Shown: piece by piece, positions 1 through 13,299 of the stretch
Layout of the letters: every line of letters starts with the position of its first letter
Numbering within the stretch: the first letter of the stretch is position 1
Source of the DNA: Terebella lapidaria
Taxonomy: Eukaryota; Annelida; Polychaeta; Terebellida; Terebellidae
Assembly (NCBI GenBank): GCA_949152475.1
Contig: OX424556.1
Location: forward strand, 13,946,664 to 14,010,663
Direction: 5' to 3'
DNA: 64,000 bases
The notes under the pieces: generated by a model
Told to the model about the DNA's origin: nothing
Seen by the model: the letters and a program-made list of their open reading frames with translations, nothing else
Databases searched by the model: none
Program-made: the position numbers and the translations under genes

Positions 1-265
1 TGAAAGACATCTCTATCGAATTCATTAGCTGGTAGTCATTCAATTCACCACAGTTTAAAATCAAACCAAAAGGTAATTGAAAATAATTCGTTTTAATTTA
101 TCACTTAAATGCAACCTTTTACCGATATATTAGAAAGTGAGTATTATTCAAAAGGAGCATGCATTATACATCAGAAAAAGAATGCAAAACACGATGACAA
201 CAGGTGGTTTAGGTGAACTACTAGAATTAAGCGTCACTCAGGTTAGAGTCATGGCCAGGCTGTAC
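1..265 (-). other. Downstream flank / probable 3' UTR of STIM
   Basis: This follows the tentative STIM stop codon at 266-268 on the minus strand. It is AT-rich with no open frame worth noting. A possible variant polyadenylation signal (ATTAAA on the minus strand) lies at 92-97. The window ends before the transcript end can be settled. Confidence 0.3.
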
Positions 266-3200
266 TCAGAGGACAAGCCTTCTACGGTTCTGACAAGATG
301 GTACACTACCTGAGTTGTGGTACGCCTGCCCCAAGTTGGCGGCAGAACCGTTTGTTCTTTGGATGCCTACTGCAGGCAGGGATTGGGCAGAGCATACTGG
401 GAGCAAACCCACTAGATTCAGGGGTGTAGGGTGGTGTGGGTGGGTGCAGGGGTTCGAGGGGAAACCAGTCAGACAGCAATTGTTAAACATTAACTTCACA
501 AAACTCATAATAATGGCCAACAAAAATCAAAGTTTGATCTTGGTATACAAAAGTTAAAATTTACACAGATTGTTTTTTAACATGTTCAATGACGGAAATT
601 GTGTCAAACAGTACATAAAGATTATGATTAAAGTGTTCCTTATGCACCCATAGCGCACAAGCCATGCAGAAGGTTTGAATTATTAGACAAATGGATTCAT
701 GTAATCATCAGGGCATTGACATCATTGCATTTACAAGCAAATTCCATGCAATTAATATACATTAACAAATTCAGATTTTCAATACAGGATGTGATTATAA
801 CCAGAAATTTTTTTCAACACTATCAGCAATTTACTCAATCAAGCAATAACCGTATTTCAAATGTATCGGTAAAGAAACAAATCACTATGCGTTTGACTAA
901 AACTGTGGTCACATGTTGTACATGAACATTGATGTCTCCAGACTGCCACAACTGTAGCATAGATGTCTCTGAAATGTACCTATTCATTACATGTAGGGTG
1001 TAGGCGTTAGTGCCTGGCTGTGCTGTGTCCCCGAAACAGACCTGAGTTTCGAGGCTAGATCACCAAGGCTAGATGGAGGCTAGATCACCAAATCATACTT
1101 ACATGTACCTACGGACAGGAAACATGTTTCCAGAGCGCCTACAGGACTAACACTCTTTGGGATCAGCTACCAAGTATTACTTGCTTAGAGATGAGTCGGC
1201 CATGAAACCCCCCCCCCCCTGTACGGGATACATTGCCACGGCACATGTCCGTTCCTCGTGTTTCTGTAAAAGGCTATGTTGCCAAAGCGCAGTGTCCCTC
1301 CCTCATGTTTCTGTAGAGGCTATGTTGCCAAAGCACATGTCCCTCCCTCGGGTCTCTGTAAAAGCTATGTTGCCAAAGGGCATGTCCCTCCCTCGTGTTT
1401 CTGTAAAAGCTATATTGCCAAAGCACATGTCCCTCTCTCGTGTTTCTGTAAAGGCTATGTTGCCAAAGCGCGAGTCCCTTCCTCGGTTTTCTGTAGAGGC
1501 TATGTTGCCAAAGCGCATGTCCCTCCCTCGGGTTTCTGTAGAGGCTATGTTGCCAAAGCGCATGTCCCTCCCTCAGTTTTCTGTAGAGGCTATGTTGCCA
1601 AAGCACATGTCCCTCCCTCATGTTTCTGTAGAGGCTATGTTGCCAAAGCGCATGTCCATCCCTCAGTTTTCTGTAGAGGCTATGTTGCCAAAGCGCATGT
1701 CCCTCCCTCATGTTTCTGTAGAGGCTATGTTGCCAAAGCGCATGTCCCTCCCTCAGTTTTCTGTAGAGGCTATGTTGCCAAAGCACATGTCCCTCCCTCA
1801 TGTTTCTGTAGAGGCTATGTTGCCAAAGCACATGTCCCTCCCTCATGTTTCTGTAGAGGCTATGTTGCCAAAGCGCATGTCCCTCCCTCGGGTTTCTGTA
1901 AAAGCTATGTTGCCAGAGCACATGTCCCTCCCTCGGGTTTCTGTAGAGGCTATGTTGCCAAAGCGTACCTGCTTTGGCAACATGCGCTTCTTGCCAAAGC
2001 GCATGTCCCTCCCTCAGTTTTCTGTAGAGGCTATGTTGCCAAAGCACATGTCCCTCCCTCATGTTTCTGTAGAGGCTATGTTGCCAAAGCACATGTCCCT
2101 CCCTCATGTTTCTGTAGAGGCTATGTTGCCAAAGCGCATGTCCCTCCCTCGGGTTTCTGTAAAAGCTATGTTGCCAGAGCACATGTCCCTCCCTCGGGTT
2201 TCTGTAGAGGCTATGTTGCCAAAGCGTACCTGCTTGTAGGTGACTGGTTGAGATGTCCTCGTCCAGTTCCACGTCTGGTGCGAGATTGGTTAAAGCCGAG
2301 AATGTGGACGTGCTCGCTGATTTGGACAGGCTCCCACCACAGTTCCCCGTCAGGTCTAGGTTTGGAAGGGGGTCATTATGTGATTAATAGTGACAAACAC
2401 ATTCAAGAATGCAATGAAATGTGAACCAACATTCAAGTACTCAATATATCTTTCAGAGTAACAGCAGAAACCCATAAGAGAGATGTCATGGGTTTCCGGT
2501 AACAGCTAATATCCTTGCCAAGAATACCATGGTATGCACCTCAATGATTCCATATACATTAACACTGAGATTTACAGGCAGTGAAGCACTCACAAGTGCT
2601 GCCGACCCCGCGAAGCGAGGTCTCCAGAACAGGAAGTCCCGGGTTCTGGATGATGTCGAAGCCACAGATATTCTCGACCTCCTGCCAGCGATGGGCTCGC
2701 TCTTGTAGATGTAACTTCACCTCCTCCAGTGCTCCTCTGGAAGCAGCAAATATATCAGTGTAGAATTCTCAACTATGACGGGTTAATATTGTTTTATTTT
2801 AGATACAATTGGACATGTATGTACATGTACATTACCTCGCTTGCATTATTGATTGGTCCGTGTCATCTAATGAAGTACTGTGAGCAATTCGCAGTGAGCC
2901 GAGCAAACCACCTCTTTTTCTTCTGACTCGCTCACACTGTGAAATATTTTCAGTGTTAACAACCACCAGAAATACAGCTGCATGACTCATTTGGCAAATA
3001 CTAAGTTGCACATTTTCACATCCAGAAGTGCAAATTTTACCATAAACTTAATTGAGCCCTGCGTATGATGCAAAATCTAACATCTTTATGAGTCTAGTGG
3101 TCAAACATTCACAGTCCTATAGCTAGAGAATGCGAGCCAGTACCATCTCCCGGGCGATGTGGAGGTGTCGCTCGGCGGCCTCTCGCTTGGCCTCGTAGTG

Positions 3201-6200
3201 CTGCGACTCGATCTCGAAGGTCAGCTGCAGCCACTGCTGGAGTTCCAGGAGCGGGGGCAGCTCCCGCCTCATCTGCTCACAGCAGCGCTCCGAGTCCGCC
3301 AGCGCCTTCCGAACCTGGGGAAAAATGCCACGCACAAAATCAATACATTATTGAAACCTTTATTATGTATGGTTCAGGTATGGCAATACATCATATATAC
3401 ATGTACATACAGCTGCATGTTTTACAGGTATAGTGGAATAAGTGGTTTGCAATATATACATGCCATCTCTACAATTGTTTCCACAACACATGCCATCAGA
3501 CTAACATGAAGCCCTGTCTCGACAAACATCACTGACCTCTATGAGTTCTCGCTCAGCCAGCTTCAGTCGCGAGATCTCTTCTTCCGTCGTCTCTCGTGTC
3601 TTTCTCAGACGCTCGGCTTCCGACTGTCAACATACATCACAACCACCACTCAGCACCACAAAACACCCATAAATCTAGAACTGGAAGATGAAATATGCAC
3701 CCTAGACAGAAAGAAGCTATCACTTGACTATTCACACCTTGGCCTCAGATATTTCATCCTTAAGTGTCTCTTCCAGGTGTTGTTTTTCTATCGCTGTCTG
3801 CAGATGTTCTTTCTTTGTCTGTTCATACCTGGTTTCAAACAAGGATGTCAAGAAATAAGGATGAGAATAATTGGTCAGAGATGCATGTACGAATGTATCA
3901 ATTTATCTCAATCTGATTTTCTGTTCAATTGTCAAGAATAAGAGCAGAAAGTGCACTTGTACTTGAGCTGAGAACAAAACCACCTTCCTACTGCAATACT
4001 AACTGCAATATATTGTACTAGTAGCATACAAGTTGACAAGACAGACTAGTTCTAGACACCTGTGCTGAAGGTTTCTCAGGTTGTCCTCAGACTTTTGCAG
4101 TCCCTCGAGTTCGTCCATGACGCGGCGGATGTAGGTCGACTGTTTGCTGTTCTGACGCCGTGCCCACCACGTCAGCGCCAGAGCGAACAGGAACAACACG
4201 ACCAGCAACAGGTCCTTGATCCAGTTGTGGCCCTCTACAAAACACGACAACAAGATGTAGTAACACTTGTACAATGGAATCAGCACTTGAAATTGAGCAT
4301 CAATACAATGTCTAATCTGTGCAATACTTTGCACTACAGTATGAGTAGGCATATGTGAATCTAGCGATCATGGTGATACTGATATTAAATTTTGTGCATT
4401 TAAATTCTTAGTTCTGTATATTCTTGATATTATCCATGCATGAAATTTTAGTGAATGCCTTGTGCTCCGTGCTTACTGTTTTTCTGGCCAAACAGGACGA
4501 GATCTGTGGCTTTGATGGCCAGTTTTTGACGGTGAACGCTGTTCTTGATATCGAGGATGCTGGACACATAGTTACTGTTGACAGCGATCCTGTTGAGACA
4601 CAAAGAGTAACCAACTAAATCAAATATATGGTTTATTATGCATGAAGTATTTACCTGTTTACGTGATAGCCTAAAAGTCAATACTTGAGCAGTCATGATC
4701 GGGAACTTTGTTGAAGTAATAGCAAGTTTTAAATAATGTACTTGAAATCAACATATACTAATTTATTACATTTCCACCTCTATAATAAATATATACTCGC
4801 AACCTCTCCCCCTGAGTACTGTTCATTATAGAGGTAGAAATAGTAACCTCTCCCCTAAGAGTTCACTAAGGAGGTAGATATAGTAACCCCTCCCCCTAAG
4901 TGTTCACTATAAAGGTAGATATAGAATCCCTTCCTCCTAAGAGTTCACTATAGAGTATGGCAATAAATTAGGGCTGTATACAATACACAATATGGCATGT
5001 TATGTTACCTGGGGAGGATGTGGCCATCCACAGCGTTGACTCTGAATGACTCGGCATACCTTGGCAGACCCACATCGTCACTCAGCCAGAATATCACGTC
5101 TTCTACCGTCCAGTTGTACACTAGAAATTCACCAATAGTTGTAGATAAAACTACTTAGATGTAATAGTTATGGTCATGATTCATGATGACGTAATTTATA
5201 AATTTATTAAAATTCATAATTGTTCATATTTATATATCGGTAGGCAAATACCACAGGATTGAGAATTGATGAAATGTTTACCGGTACTATTATTGCCTAA
5301 TCACCAGTCATCAACAATTAATAACTAAATTGGTATAGACTGTTTAGACACTATAAATATTTCTATTCAAATCTTGAGTGATTCAAATGGAATTCATCTT
5401 TGTGGCAATATGTCAGCATTTTCACAGATCTATGCCCCTAAGTGTTGTTGAAATATGCATACCGGTATTATGAAATTTCAAATGCAGGCTCATGGTTGGT
5501 TTTCGCAATATTCATCACATACTCATATTCCTTGTGGAGTCATTTTTATTGCATAGTAAACATGGTGCACATTTTTACATAAATGACTGGGCTACATTTA
5601 TACATAAATGTGCATTTATACATAAATGTGCAAATACAGATAAAACGCTTGGTACGAGCAATTTATGGAGTGTGTAAAGCCATGTATGATGAAATTGCAC
5701 AAAACTGCTTGCATTATATAGTGAGATATCATCATACTGTTGTTATTAACAGTCAACACTGAGGGTGCTGACATTTCGAGTGATCCATCAAATAGTACAA
5801 CTCTACTAGCACTCCAGTGACACGGTTATGTGCCTGTCCCTGTATCATGATTATGGTGCATGCTGAATTTGTTGCACTCCTGATATAATTTCCATGTTCA
5901 TGTACCATGCCATGCAGTATAGCGGACAGTACTGTAGAAAGACTAATTTCGGCGGACGATTTTTTTGGCGGATTTGGCGGTAGGAAAAAACCTCCAAATT
6001 AAATCTCTGCCAAATAACGTGGGGGCCACAACCGGCAAATTTAACAGTCGCCAATATTAGTCTTGTTACAATAATACAACAGAATATGTGGTACAACTAG
6101 AAAACTACATGATCATGATGGACAAGAAATATATTAAATTTTCAAATGACTGTAGCCATTGTATTTCTGAGTGAACCATGGTACATACAAACTACATTGT

Positions 6201-9200
6201 ATACATTTACATGTACTGGACAAACGCCTCGTTGATACAGAACAGCATGTGGATGAGCAGCTGTTTATCTGGAGACCACATCACAGAAACACACTACACG
6301 AACACGTCGCTGTGGGTGGACAGGTCTATTCACAAACAATTGACCGCCAACGCTGCATCATCACATCAGCTAGCAATTGAATCCCATCCACTGCTCTATA
6401 TGGCAGTGATAAACAACTTCTAATACTGCTACTAGCATGACTAGTTGTATGTAAAACACAATGCGTCTGAATATTTATATATTTCAAAAGTTGAAATACA
6501 TACACATGATTCTATACTCATGATACTGGTAGTGTTACAAAAAATATACCATCATAAAGTTATATAAATGCAACATTCAACATATATTTGCACTTTTTTT
6601 CACAGTTAGTTGGCAAAAACCGAGAATGAATGATGCGTAACTGTTTTATTGATGGGTATGATCATGATGATGCTTAATTATTTGCATAAGATTCGGCACA
6701 CAAATGGCAGGACAGCCAACTCCCCGAAGTGGTGTGTGGCTGTGTGTCCCCAACTTTCATAAATGCATATTATGATGACTCGAGCCGAACAAACCGTGAC
6801 TATGCATGTGTGTCACACAAAATTGCATGGAAGTTCAAATATATGATGTTGTTAAGTTTCAAGCACCATGTCAAATCTGTACCTTGAAAACCTGGAAGTT
6901 GATATCTAGCTAAGTCCACAAACTTCCCAGGGCCAATACAATTTTTAGCATGTTATCACACTATACTGCTGTAATCATGTTAATTAAAATATGTGTATGC
7001 CACATGAACGTAACTTACTAAACAAAGAAATATTAGCACTCAGTGACCAACAAACATGCCAACTAACTCATCCAGTAAACATGGTAAATTATATAAAAAA
7101 TGTTACAATGGCAATGATGACCTCTTGGTGGAAACCTTTTGTGAAATTCTGTGCACTAGTATCAATACACATGTAGTATGTGGTGACTGTAGTTATATTA
7201 TGATATGGCAATGTAATATGTGTGTGTCCAGGCAGTATACCAGGTACCCCATGCCATGTCCTTGTGAGGGATTCATTGATTTACACAAGTCTTCCTCTAA
7301 TTCCCACCCCCGCGAGCTCCCCTCCTCTCCTTCAATACAAGGCAGCTGTTATACACTCATGCCGTAATGCCGACATTATTATCGAAACAGCAATTCAATA
7401 TCTTGTAGGCAAGCAGGTAAGCTGAATACAATTTGCGATATGTGTATGCGACACTAGCCTCGCACTCCTCACACTAGGTCACATACAGTTCATGGGGTGC
7501 TGGCATTTTATATAAAACAGTCACCAATACATTTCCCTCTTAGACTTATTTTATGGGTATTGATCATATACCCCGGTATGCATGTGTCCGAAAAAGAACC
7601 AATCAGTTTTAGTGATTACTGGTAGTAGTACCGTGATCAACAAAAGACAGTACTAGTAATTTGCACATCAGCATTAATGTACAGTGTATGAATGTACCTA
7701 CATTTGCCATGCGACACATTAATTTTTTTTAGAAGACAAGCAGCATTCAATAAATACCTTTTAGACTATTGGAGATGAACATAATTATGACTACCAATAC
7801 CCAGCTCCATGATCACTCTCAGGACATGGAATAGAAATGTTCTCGATTTGCCACAAAATGACCTCTTGATTAGCGACATGATTAGTGACATTTTGAACAT
7901 GCAATTATCCACACTATAGCCCACAAATTGTGGGCCACAATACATCCTGTAAACATCAGGCAATGCCAAGCATCAGAAACCCATAAGAAAGATGGGTTTC
8001 TGCAAGCATGCATTCAGCTACCATATATTTTCTAGGAGGATAGAGCATGAAAGGTGCAACAAAGTGTACTGTAGTATTAGATGTAGATGGCAAATTCAAA
8101 TTTCAGGGTTCCAGATATTGTTACAATAATATCAGAAAACCATAATTCTTATTTGTCTTACTAGTATCAGAAGTGACAGTGTGAGTGTCACTTTTTAGAA
8201 AACCATATTCTTATAAGTCTTACTAGTATCAGAAGTGACAGTGAGTGTCAGAAAACTATATTCTTATATGTCTTACTAGTATGAGACACCCTCAAAAATA
8301 TCTTTGTACCCTATCATCTCATCAAAGAGTGGGTAGGTAGGTAGATGAAATTCTTTTTTTGTCTGAGTATCAAGATCGAGCGCATGAGCGCAGCCCGGTA
8401 TAAAAGCTTGGGCTCACAACATGTGTGTTTAATACATCTCCTACATTTTATGATACCAGTAGTTTATCAATTTAGAACTACGGCTTCCAGTAGGGAAGGA
8501 TTACCCTTGACACCCATATCTTTCTGGAATGAAACCTATTTGACCTGCTTTGTCAGTACATATGGAAATATTAGTGCTATATATCATAGCTTCCATGAGA
8601 AGGAAGGGGTTCGACCATAGAGACCATGAAGGAGCACATTACCATGGTGACCTATTTGCATGGCAGTGTGTGTGTGTATCGGTGTATAGATGTAGACAGA
8701 CCTGCTGAGAGTGTCCAGGTGCGCCAGAGCTCGTGAGTGGTGATGTGGTCATCAGACCCGTGGAAAGTCTGCTGTCTCGCGGCTCCGTCCTCGTGGTGCA
8801 ACTCATCTCGGAAATACTGCGTATAAAGTGATCATGGATTCCAGTCTTAGTAAGGGTATAATTCTTGTCAGGCATGAGCACCCAACACAAGACCAGACGT
8901 GTTCAGAAGAAATGAGAATGTTGTACTCACACCATCGCTCTCAGTGCGATCAAGGTTTCCATTGTGGTCATCGTCAATGATTGCATGTAGCTGAACGATA
9001 GCCTCAAAGCCGAGTGGATCAGTGTGACACAGCGAGTCCTGGCATCCTACAACATCCCACATACACGTATACAATCAGAGGCTCTCTCCAAGCAACAACA
9101 AAAATTGTGCTCCTTGGACACGGAAAAGTTTTTGGATGTGGCGTGACAGACACAAATCCATTTATACTCAAACATGCAGGCAAGACATGTACTGAGTAGT

Positions 9201-9519
9201 AGTAGTAGTTGATGCATCATAAAGTGTCATTTACCTTAGACTCCAATCTTAAATAAACATTTTGTACATCTTACCAACAAACACTTGAATTCAGCTACTT
9301 TGTCAGTAAGAAATAATTTCAGTATACTGTAATACTTTAGGCAGTGCTATTTGCCCAGGCATTCATTGACATGTTCTGTCGTCAGTATGATCGCCCATTA
9401 CCAGACACTCAGACCGTACCTGATTTCTCCAGGCGCGTGGAGGCCCAACTGAGGTGTAGGTACATCACTACAAGTACAAATGACACCATCCTCACTGTCC
9501 TTGTCATTGTTCCCATCAT
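266..9519 (-). CDS. STIM: STIM, ER calcium sensor of store-operated calcium entry (13 exons)
   Basis: STIM senses ER-lumenal calcium through an EF hand and, when stores empty, opens Orai channels through its cytosolic SOAR/CAD region. Exons on the minus strand are 9519-9420, 9046-8931, 8816-8702, 5120-5009, 4589-4477, 4234-4060, 3828-3738, 3623-3537, 3314-3144, 2936-2836, 2736-2594, 2355-2230 and 411-266. All have AG/GT borders and keep one frame, giving about 531 residues. The start ATG at 9519 has an in-frame stop just upstream and opens a signal peptide. Seen: Cys35/Cys40, EF loop DDDHNGNLDRTE (58-69), SAM domain from VYNWTVEDV (about 111-183), TM helix 193-209, coiled coil 1, SOAR with WLQLTFEIESQHY (331-343) and basic patch RVRRKR (363-368), and HRWQEVENICGF in the second half. 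Human STIM1 has 685 residues, so the tail is short. The last exon is chosen only by phase and ends QNRRRLVL; treat it as tentative (0.4). The other exons are near certain. Confidence 0.93.
1250..2226. repeat. 45-bp minisatellite in the last STIM intron
   Basis: About 21 tandem copies of a 45-bp unit containing TATGTTGCCAAAGC and ATGTCCCTCCCTC, with small substitutions. Because 45 is a multiple of 3, several frames on both strands stay open; this is a by-product of the period and not evidence of coding. The array abuts the splice donor of the exon that ends at 2230. The last block of about 260 bp (1993-2230) is a near copy of 1727-1970, so there is a higher-order duplication. The rest of this intron (412-1249) shows nothing recognisable except a C-run at 1208-1220. 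Confidence 0.95.
4799..4954. repeat. 41-bp tandem repeat in a STIM intron
   Basis: Four diverged copies of a unit of about 41 bp carrying AACCTCTCCCCCTAAG and GTTCACTATA followed by GGTAGATATA. It sits in the intron between the two SAM-domain exons (4590-5008). Confidence 0.8.
5940..6062. mobile_element. Short inverted-repeat (MITE-like) element
   Basis: About 123 bp bounded by imperfect inverted ends: AGACTAATTTCGGCGGACG on the left and GTCGCCAATATTAGTCT on the right. The centre has GGCGGATTTGGCGG. No coding capacity and no clear target-site duplication, so the superfamily is open. Confidence 0.5.
8129..8284. repeat. 60-68-bp tandem repeat, three copies
   Basis: Three copies of a block containing TCTTACTAGTATCAGAAGTG and GAAAACCATATTCTTAT inside the large STIM intron. 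The first copies differ by a small insertion around GTGTCACTTTTTA. Confidence 0.8.
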
Positions 9520-12316
9520 CCACTGCTGGAATTTTCACAGATCTGCCTCATCCTTCATTCTACTCATCTCACAAAATGTTGACTTGCTCAGCGCATTTCT
9601 CCAGCATACAACACTGCGCAATTAAAAGATGCAAGAAGAGAAGTTGTTGTAGAAATCAGGTCCACATTGCCTTAGGGCCCGGATTAGGGCTTGGATGAGT
9701 CGACAGGTACCCGAATTCGGGGCGGGTCATACAATTACCAGAATTACACAGAATTTTGTTACCCGTACCCAAGAACAAATGAAGATATAGTTTTTGTCTT
9801 GAATATTTGCAAATAACACTAATAAAATCACAAGACAATCATCAGGAAAAAATCAAAGAAGTTTTATGAGGTCATGTGATCTTTTTCAAACATGATAACA
9901 CCAACAAAACAAATAATATGTGTCAAAGATCGATGACTGATGTTTAAGTTAGTAAAGTTCAAGTTTTGATATATATTGGATGGGTTACCCGGGGCGGATT
10001 GGGTCAGACCATACGGGTACCCCAGGGATACCTGGGTCAGAAATTTTCAACTCGTCCGGGGCCTACTTTGGATACTAGTGCATAACACGGTATAACATCC
10101 CACATTTAATTTAGACATGCGATCGACAATACAAAATTATTAGTTTTTGGAATGCACTGCACGATAATTATGCCTCAAATACTTTGATCAAATTTCTCAC
10201 TTTCCCCGGCCAGCCGCAGACAGTCGAGTCGGCACAGCGATGTATTGAGTCAGCGCTGTACACAGTAAAACGCGTCGTAGGGTCAGAACTGGCATAGGCC
10301 TATGCACTGGCATAGATCTAATTGCCTGTTTTGTTGTTGTTGTATATTGTATGATTTAATCAGAACTACTATGTCTAAAGTACCCACCAGAAACACATGT
10401 AAACTTTGATGTTGGTTTAGCGAGTTCAAGTTGACTGGTACGTTGGAAACAGAAGGGAAACTCGGATGATTCTGGTTGGCTGAAAAGTCAACACCCCTAC
10501 GAATACTCGCTAGATGGACATTGCTCGATAGGTGTCAGTAGTGAGCATCTAAATACTCGCCAGGGGAAAAGAAGTATTGATTTCATTCAACAGGTGGCGC
10601 CTGGCGTCATATAGAACAGGCCCGTAACTAGAAAATACAGAGGGTGGATGCGAATCTGGCGCGAATTTAATGGGCTCGGGCGTCTAGGACTACATTACAA
10701 ACATATCATAAGTCATTATAGTCCGTCAGCTAGGGGGGGGGGGGGGAGGGTGTCACCGTGCACCCCCCATGATCCTCCATGAGTGGTATCATTTTCTTCA
10801 GAAACATCACTAGATTCATATTAGCGATGTTAACACAAAAAAAAACTGGGACTCACTACCCCTAAAGGCCATAGTTCAAGATGGCCACCATGAAAAATTG
10901 ATATTCTGTTATCGCGCTCAATAATTTCTTTTTTTTATATGATCTATGTGTCAACTCTGGACAAATGGGGTCTAAATATTGTAGGTAGCATACGAGGCAA
11001 CACAATATACCATATAAAAGGTTTTTGGTTGGAAAAAATTAAATTAAAAACAAAATGTCTGCCTTATGAACATGATTTTTCGTAAAATTTACCATATCTT
11101 TGGTGTCTACTAATGGGTTTTCATATGTGCCGGATCCAGTGGGGCAATAATAAATACCCTTGGAGCAAGTGTTTGACAGATAATTGCGAAATTTGCAAAG
11201 ATACGAAATACGTGAAATTTCGCAATAATTCCTATATTGATGATACAATGCCTAATAACTGGTGTTAATATCCATATTCTGCCATCATATCAACAAAGTG
11301 ATCTGGTTAACACATTATTAGTATGCTTTCCATGTATTTTTCACCAATGTTCTTTCTCATATACCATATTGGTCCTAATAGAAGCACGCGTCCCAATAAA
11401 AGAACATCCTCTTTCATTGCAGAAAACAATGTCATGTTCTTCACTTTATAACTGTCCTTATATCTTATAACATGCTCTTTGTCGTTTCAAACATCACATC
11501 TAGCATATTTTATCGAATGAACATTGTAATAAACACGGTATAGTATTATACTATTGATTTCCCAAAAAAATTCTCTTGAATTTTCCCTATTTTTATGCTC
11601 ACTAATGTTGAGAGTCATGCATTAGAGCGCTGCTCTTCTATTTCAACCAATATTGCATTAAATAACTGCCTTCGAATGTATGTAATATTCTTTTCAAAAC
11701 TAAATTCTAGTCCAACTAATCTAATACAAAATACAAAATATGTGCACATTGATTTTGACAATTACATTACATCCGAGTTGTCTTTCAATCCGTTTTAATA
11801 CACTCTTTATGCCCATCTGTATATAAACAAACAAAGTGTATCCATCAGTGCATTTTCAAGTTTGTATCTGCATATATAGTGCAGTTATGAGAAAATAATC
11901 AGCGATATACAGTAGCGTGCTTGGAATTGTCAATCCATTTTGCACTTTCATGCTTTGTTTACATCTGCTTTTGATGGTTACAGTTCCCGAATTTACAGGT
12001 GAACCACCTGTTCAAATGAACAAAATTGCCCAAAGGACTGGTTGTAGTCAAAACATTTCATGTACGTCTCATTCAGTTAATTTCCCATGTTTGATATGAA
12101 ATATTTACTTCTCAAAAACTATTACCTGCTTTCGAAAGCAGTCACTGTATGGTATAAAATGAAAAACAAATATCCCAAATATATGTCTCATGATCATGAA
12201 TAATTCATGAAGTGTGCCATAGCTTAAGTGTTCTGCCGCTTTCATATATATATGTTTATGATGTCTACTATTATAACACCTGCCGCGATCTATGGGCAAA
12301 ATCGCCACATTGGTTT
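9520..12316. other. Intergenic region upstream of STIM
   Basis: No convincing gene. The STIM promoter should lie just beyond 9519, but I recognise no TATA box or other defined element. 9668-10071 may be a degenerate inverted-repeat element: its left end has TAGGGCCCGGATTAGGG and its right end TCCGGGGCCTA, with GGTACCC/GGGTACC motifs inside. A G-run lies at 10733-10746. The rest is AT-rich with short chance frames only. Confidence 0.5.
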
Positions 12317-13267
12317 TCATTATTAGGAAACCACATTAACATATCTCCACATCATATATCATATATAGGCATTAGGACGTGATGTAAAGCAAATATGAGC
12401 AACTCGAACTACAGTATGAGGTATGAATAATGTTATTTATTATAAACAGGGATGGGGTCAAATACATATTTGTATTTGCATTTAAATACGCTGTTTGAGC
12501 GTATTTGATAAAAGATTAATTGCAATATTTGTATTTGTATTTTATACCCATATTCGAGGTATTTGTACAAATACAATCAAATATCGCACTCAACTGTGAT
12601 AAGATCTTGACTTAGCTTCCTGTGGTGTTGTAAACACCCTCCCCTTTCCCTTCCCCCAAGCACCCTGCACCCATCCATTATCAATAGGCTCATAAATTGG
12701 GTAATCAACACTGGTCAAGCCACCTTCCTCTCACACTGCCTGTAACATGTTAAAAACAACATCAGTCAATTAGCTAGCTGCAAGCCACTGGTTTTATCAT
12801 CCTTTGAATACCAATAACAATGAGCAACCTGAGAATTGAAAACACAAACCTGAGCCACTTCGACTCATCACTGGCATTCGAGTAATATGTGTACATGATA
12901 TATTGTACACTTAGGGAGATAATCAGCTCTGACTTAGTATAATCAGGAAATCAACAGTAGGCCTAAGAATGTTTGAAAGTGAATTTCTTTGATATAATTA
13001 TTTAATATAGTTGTGCTTTGCATCTTACCCGTATTTGTATTTGAATTTGTATTTGATCATAATATCTGTATTTGTATTTGTATTTGAAAAATGAAAATTA
13101 GGAGTATTGGTATTTGAATTTGTATATCGAAAAAAATATATTTGTGGAATATGATTTACATTACTACCACTGTAGTTCTAGTTGATTATATTTGCTTTCC
13201 ATCATGTTCTAATGCCTATATATGATATATGATGTGGAGACATGTTAATGTGGTTTCCTAATAATGA
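12317..13267. mobile_element. Inverted-repeat element with roughly 100-bp arms and a (caaatac)-rich core
   Basis: The left arm (12317-12414) and right arm (13169-13267) are reverse complements at roughly 90% by eye, starting CATTATTAGGAAACCACATT. Between them is about 750 bp that opens with AGGGATGGGGTCAAATAC and is rich in ATTTGTATTTG repeats near both ends. That opening resembles the ends of hAT-type non-autonomous elements, so this may be one element nested in another. No transposase frame is visible. Confidence 0.6.
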
Positions 13268-13299
13268 TTACCCAAATATCAAAGCAAAACTCAACCGAT

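Larger units (their letters stand above)
5121..8701. other. Large STIM intron, repeats only
   Basis: Intron between the second half of the EF/hidden-EF region and the SAM domain. I see no exon-like sequence matching STIM here. It holds a short ATTTATACATAAATGTGC duplication near 5595-5635, a small inverted-repeat element at 5940-6062 and a tandem repeat at 8129-8284, and is otherwise AT-rich. Confidence 0.6.

Noticed and set aside
1250-2226. CRISPR-like array
   Set aside because: Units are directly adjacent with no unique spacers and the context is a eukaryotic intron.
1157-2424. Long plus-strand open frames (360 and 382 codons) with 15-residue repeats
   Set aside because: They are produced by the 45-bp minisatellite, whose period keeps several frames open on both strands, and they lie inside a STIM intron.
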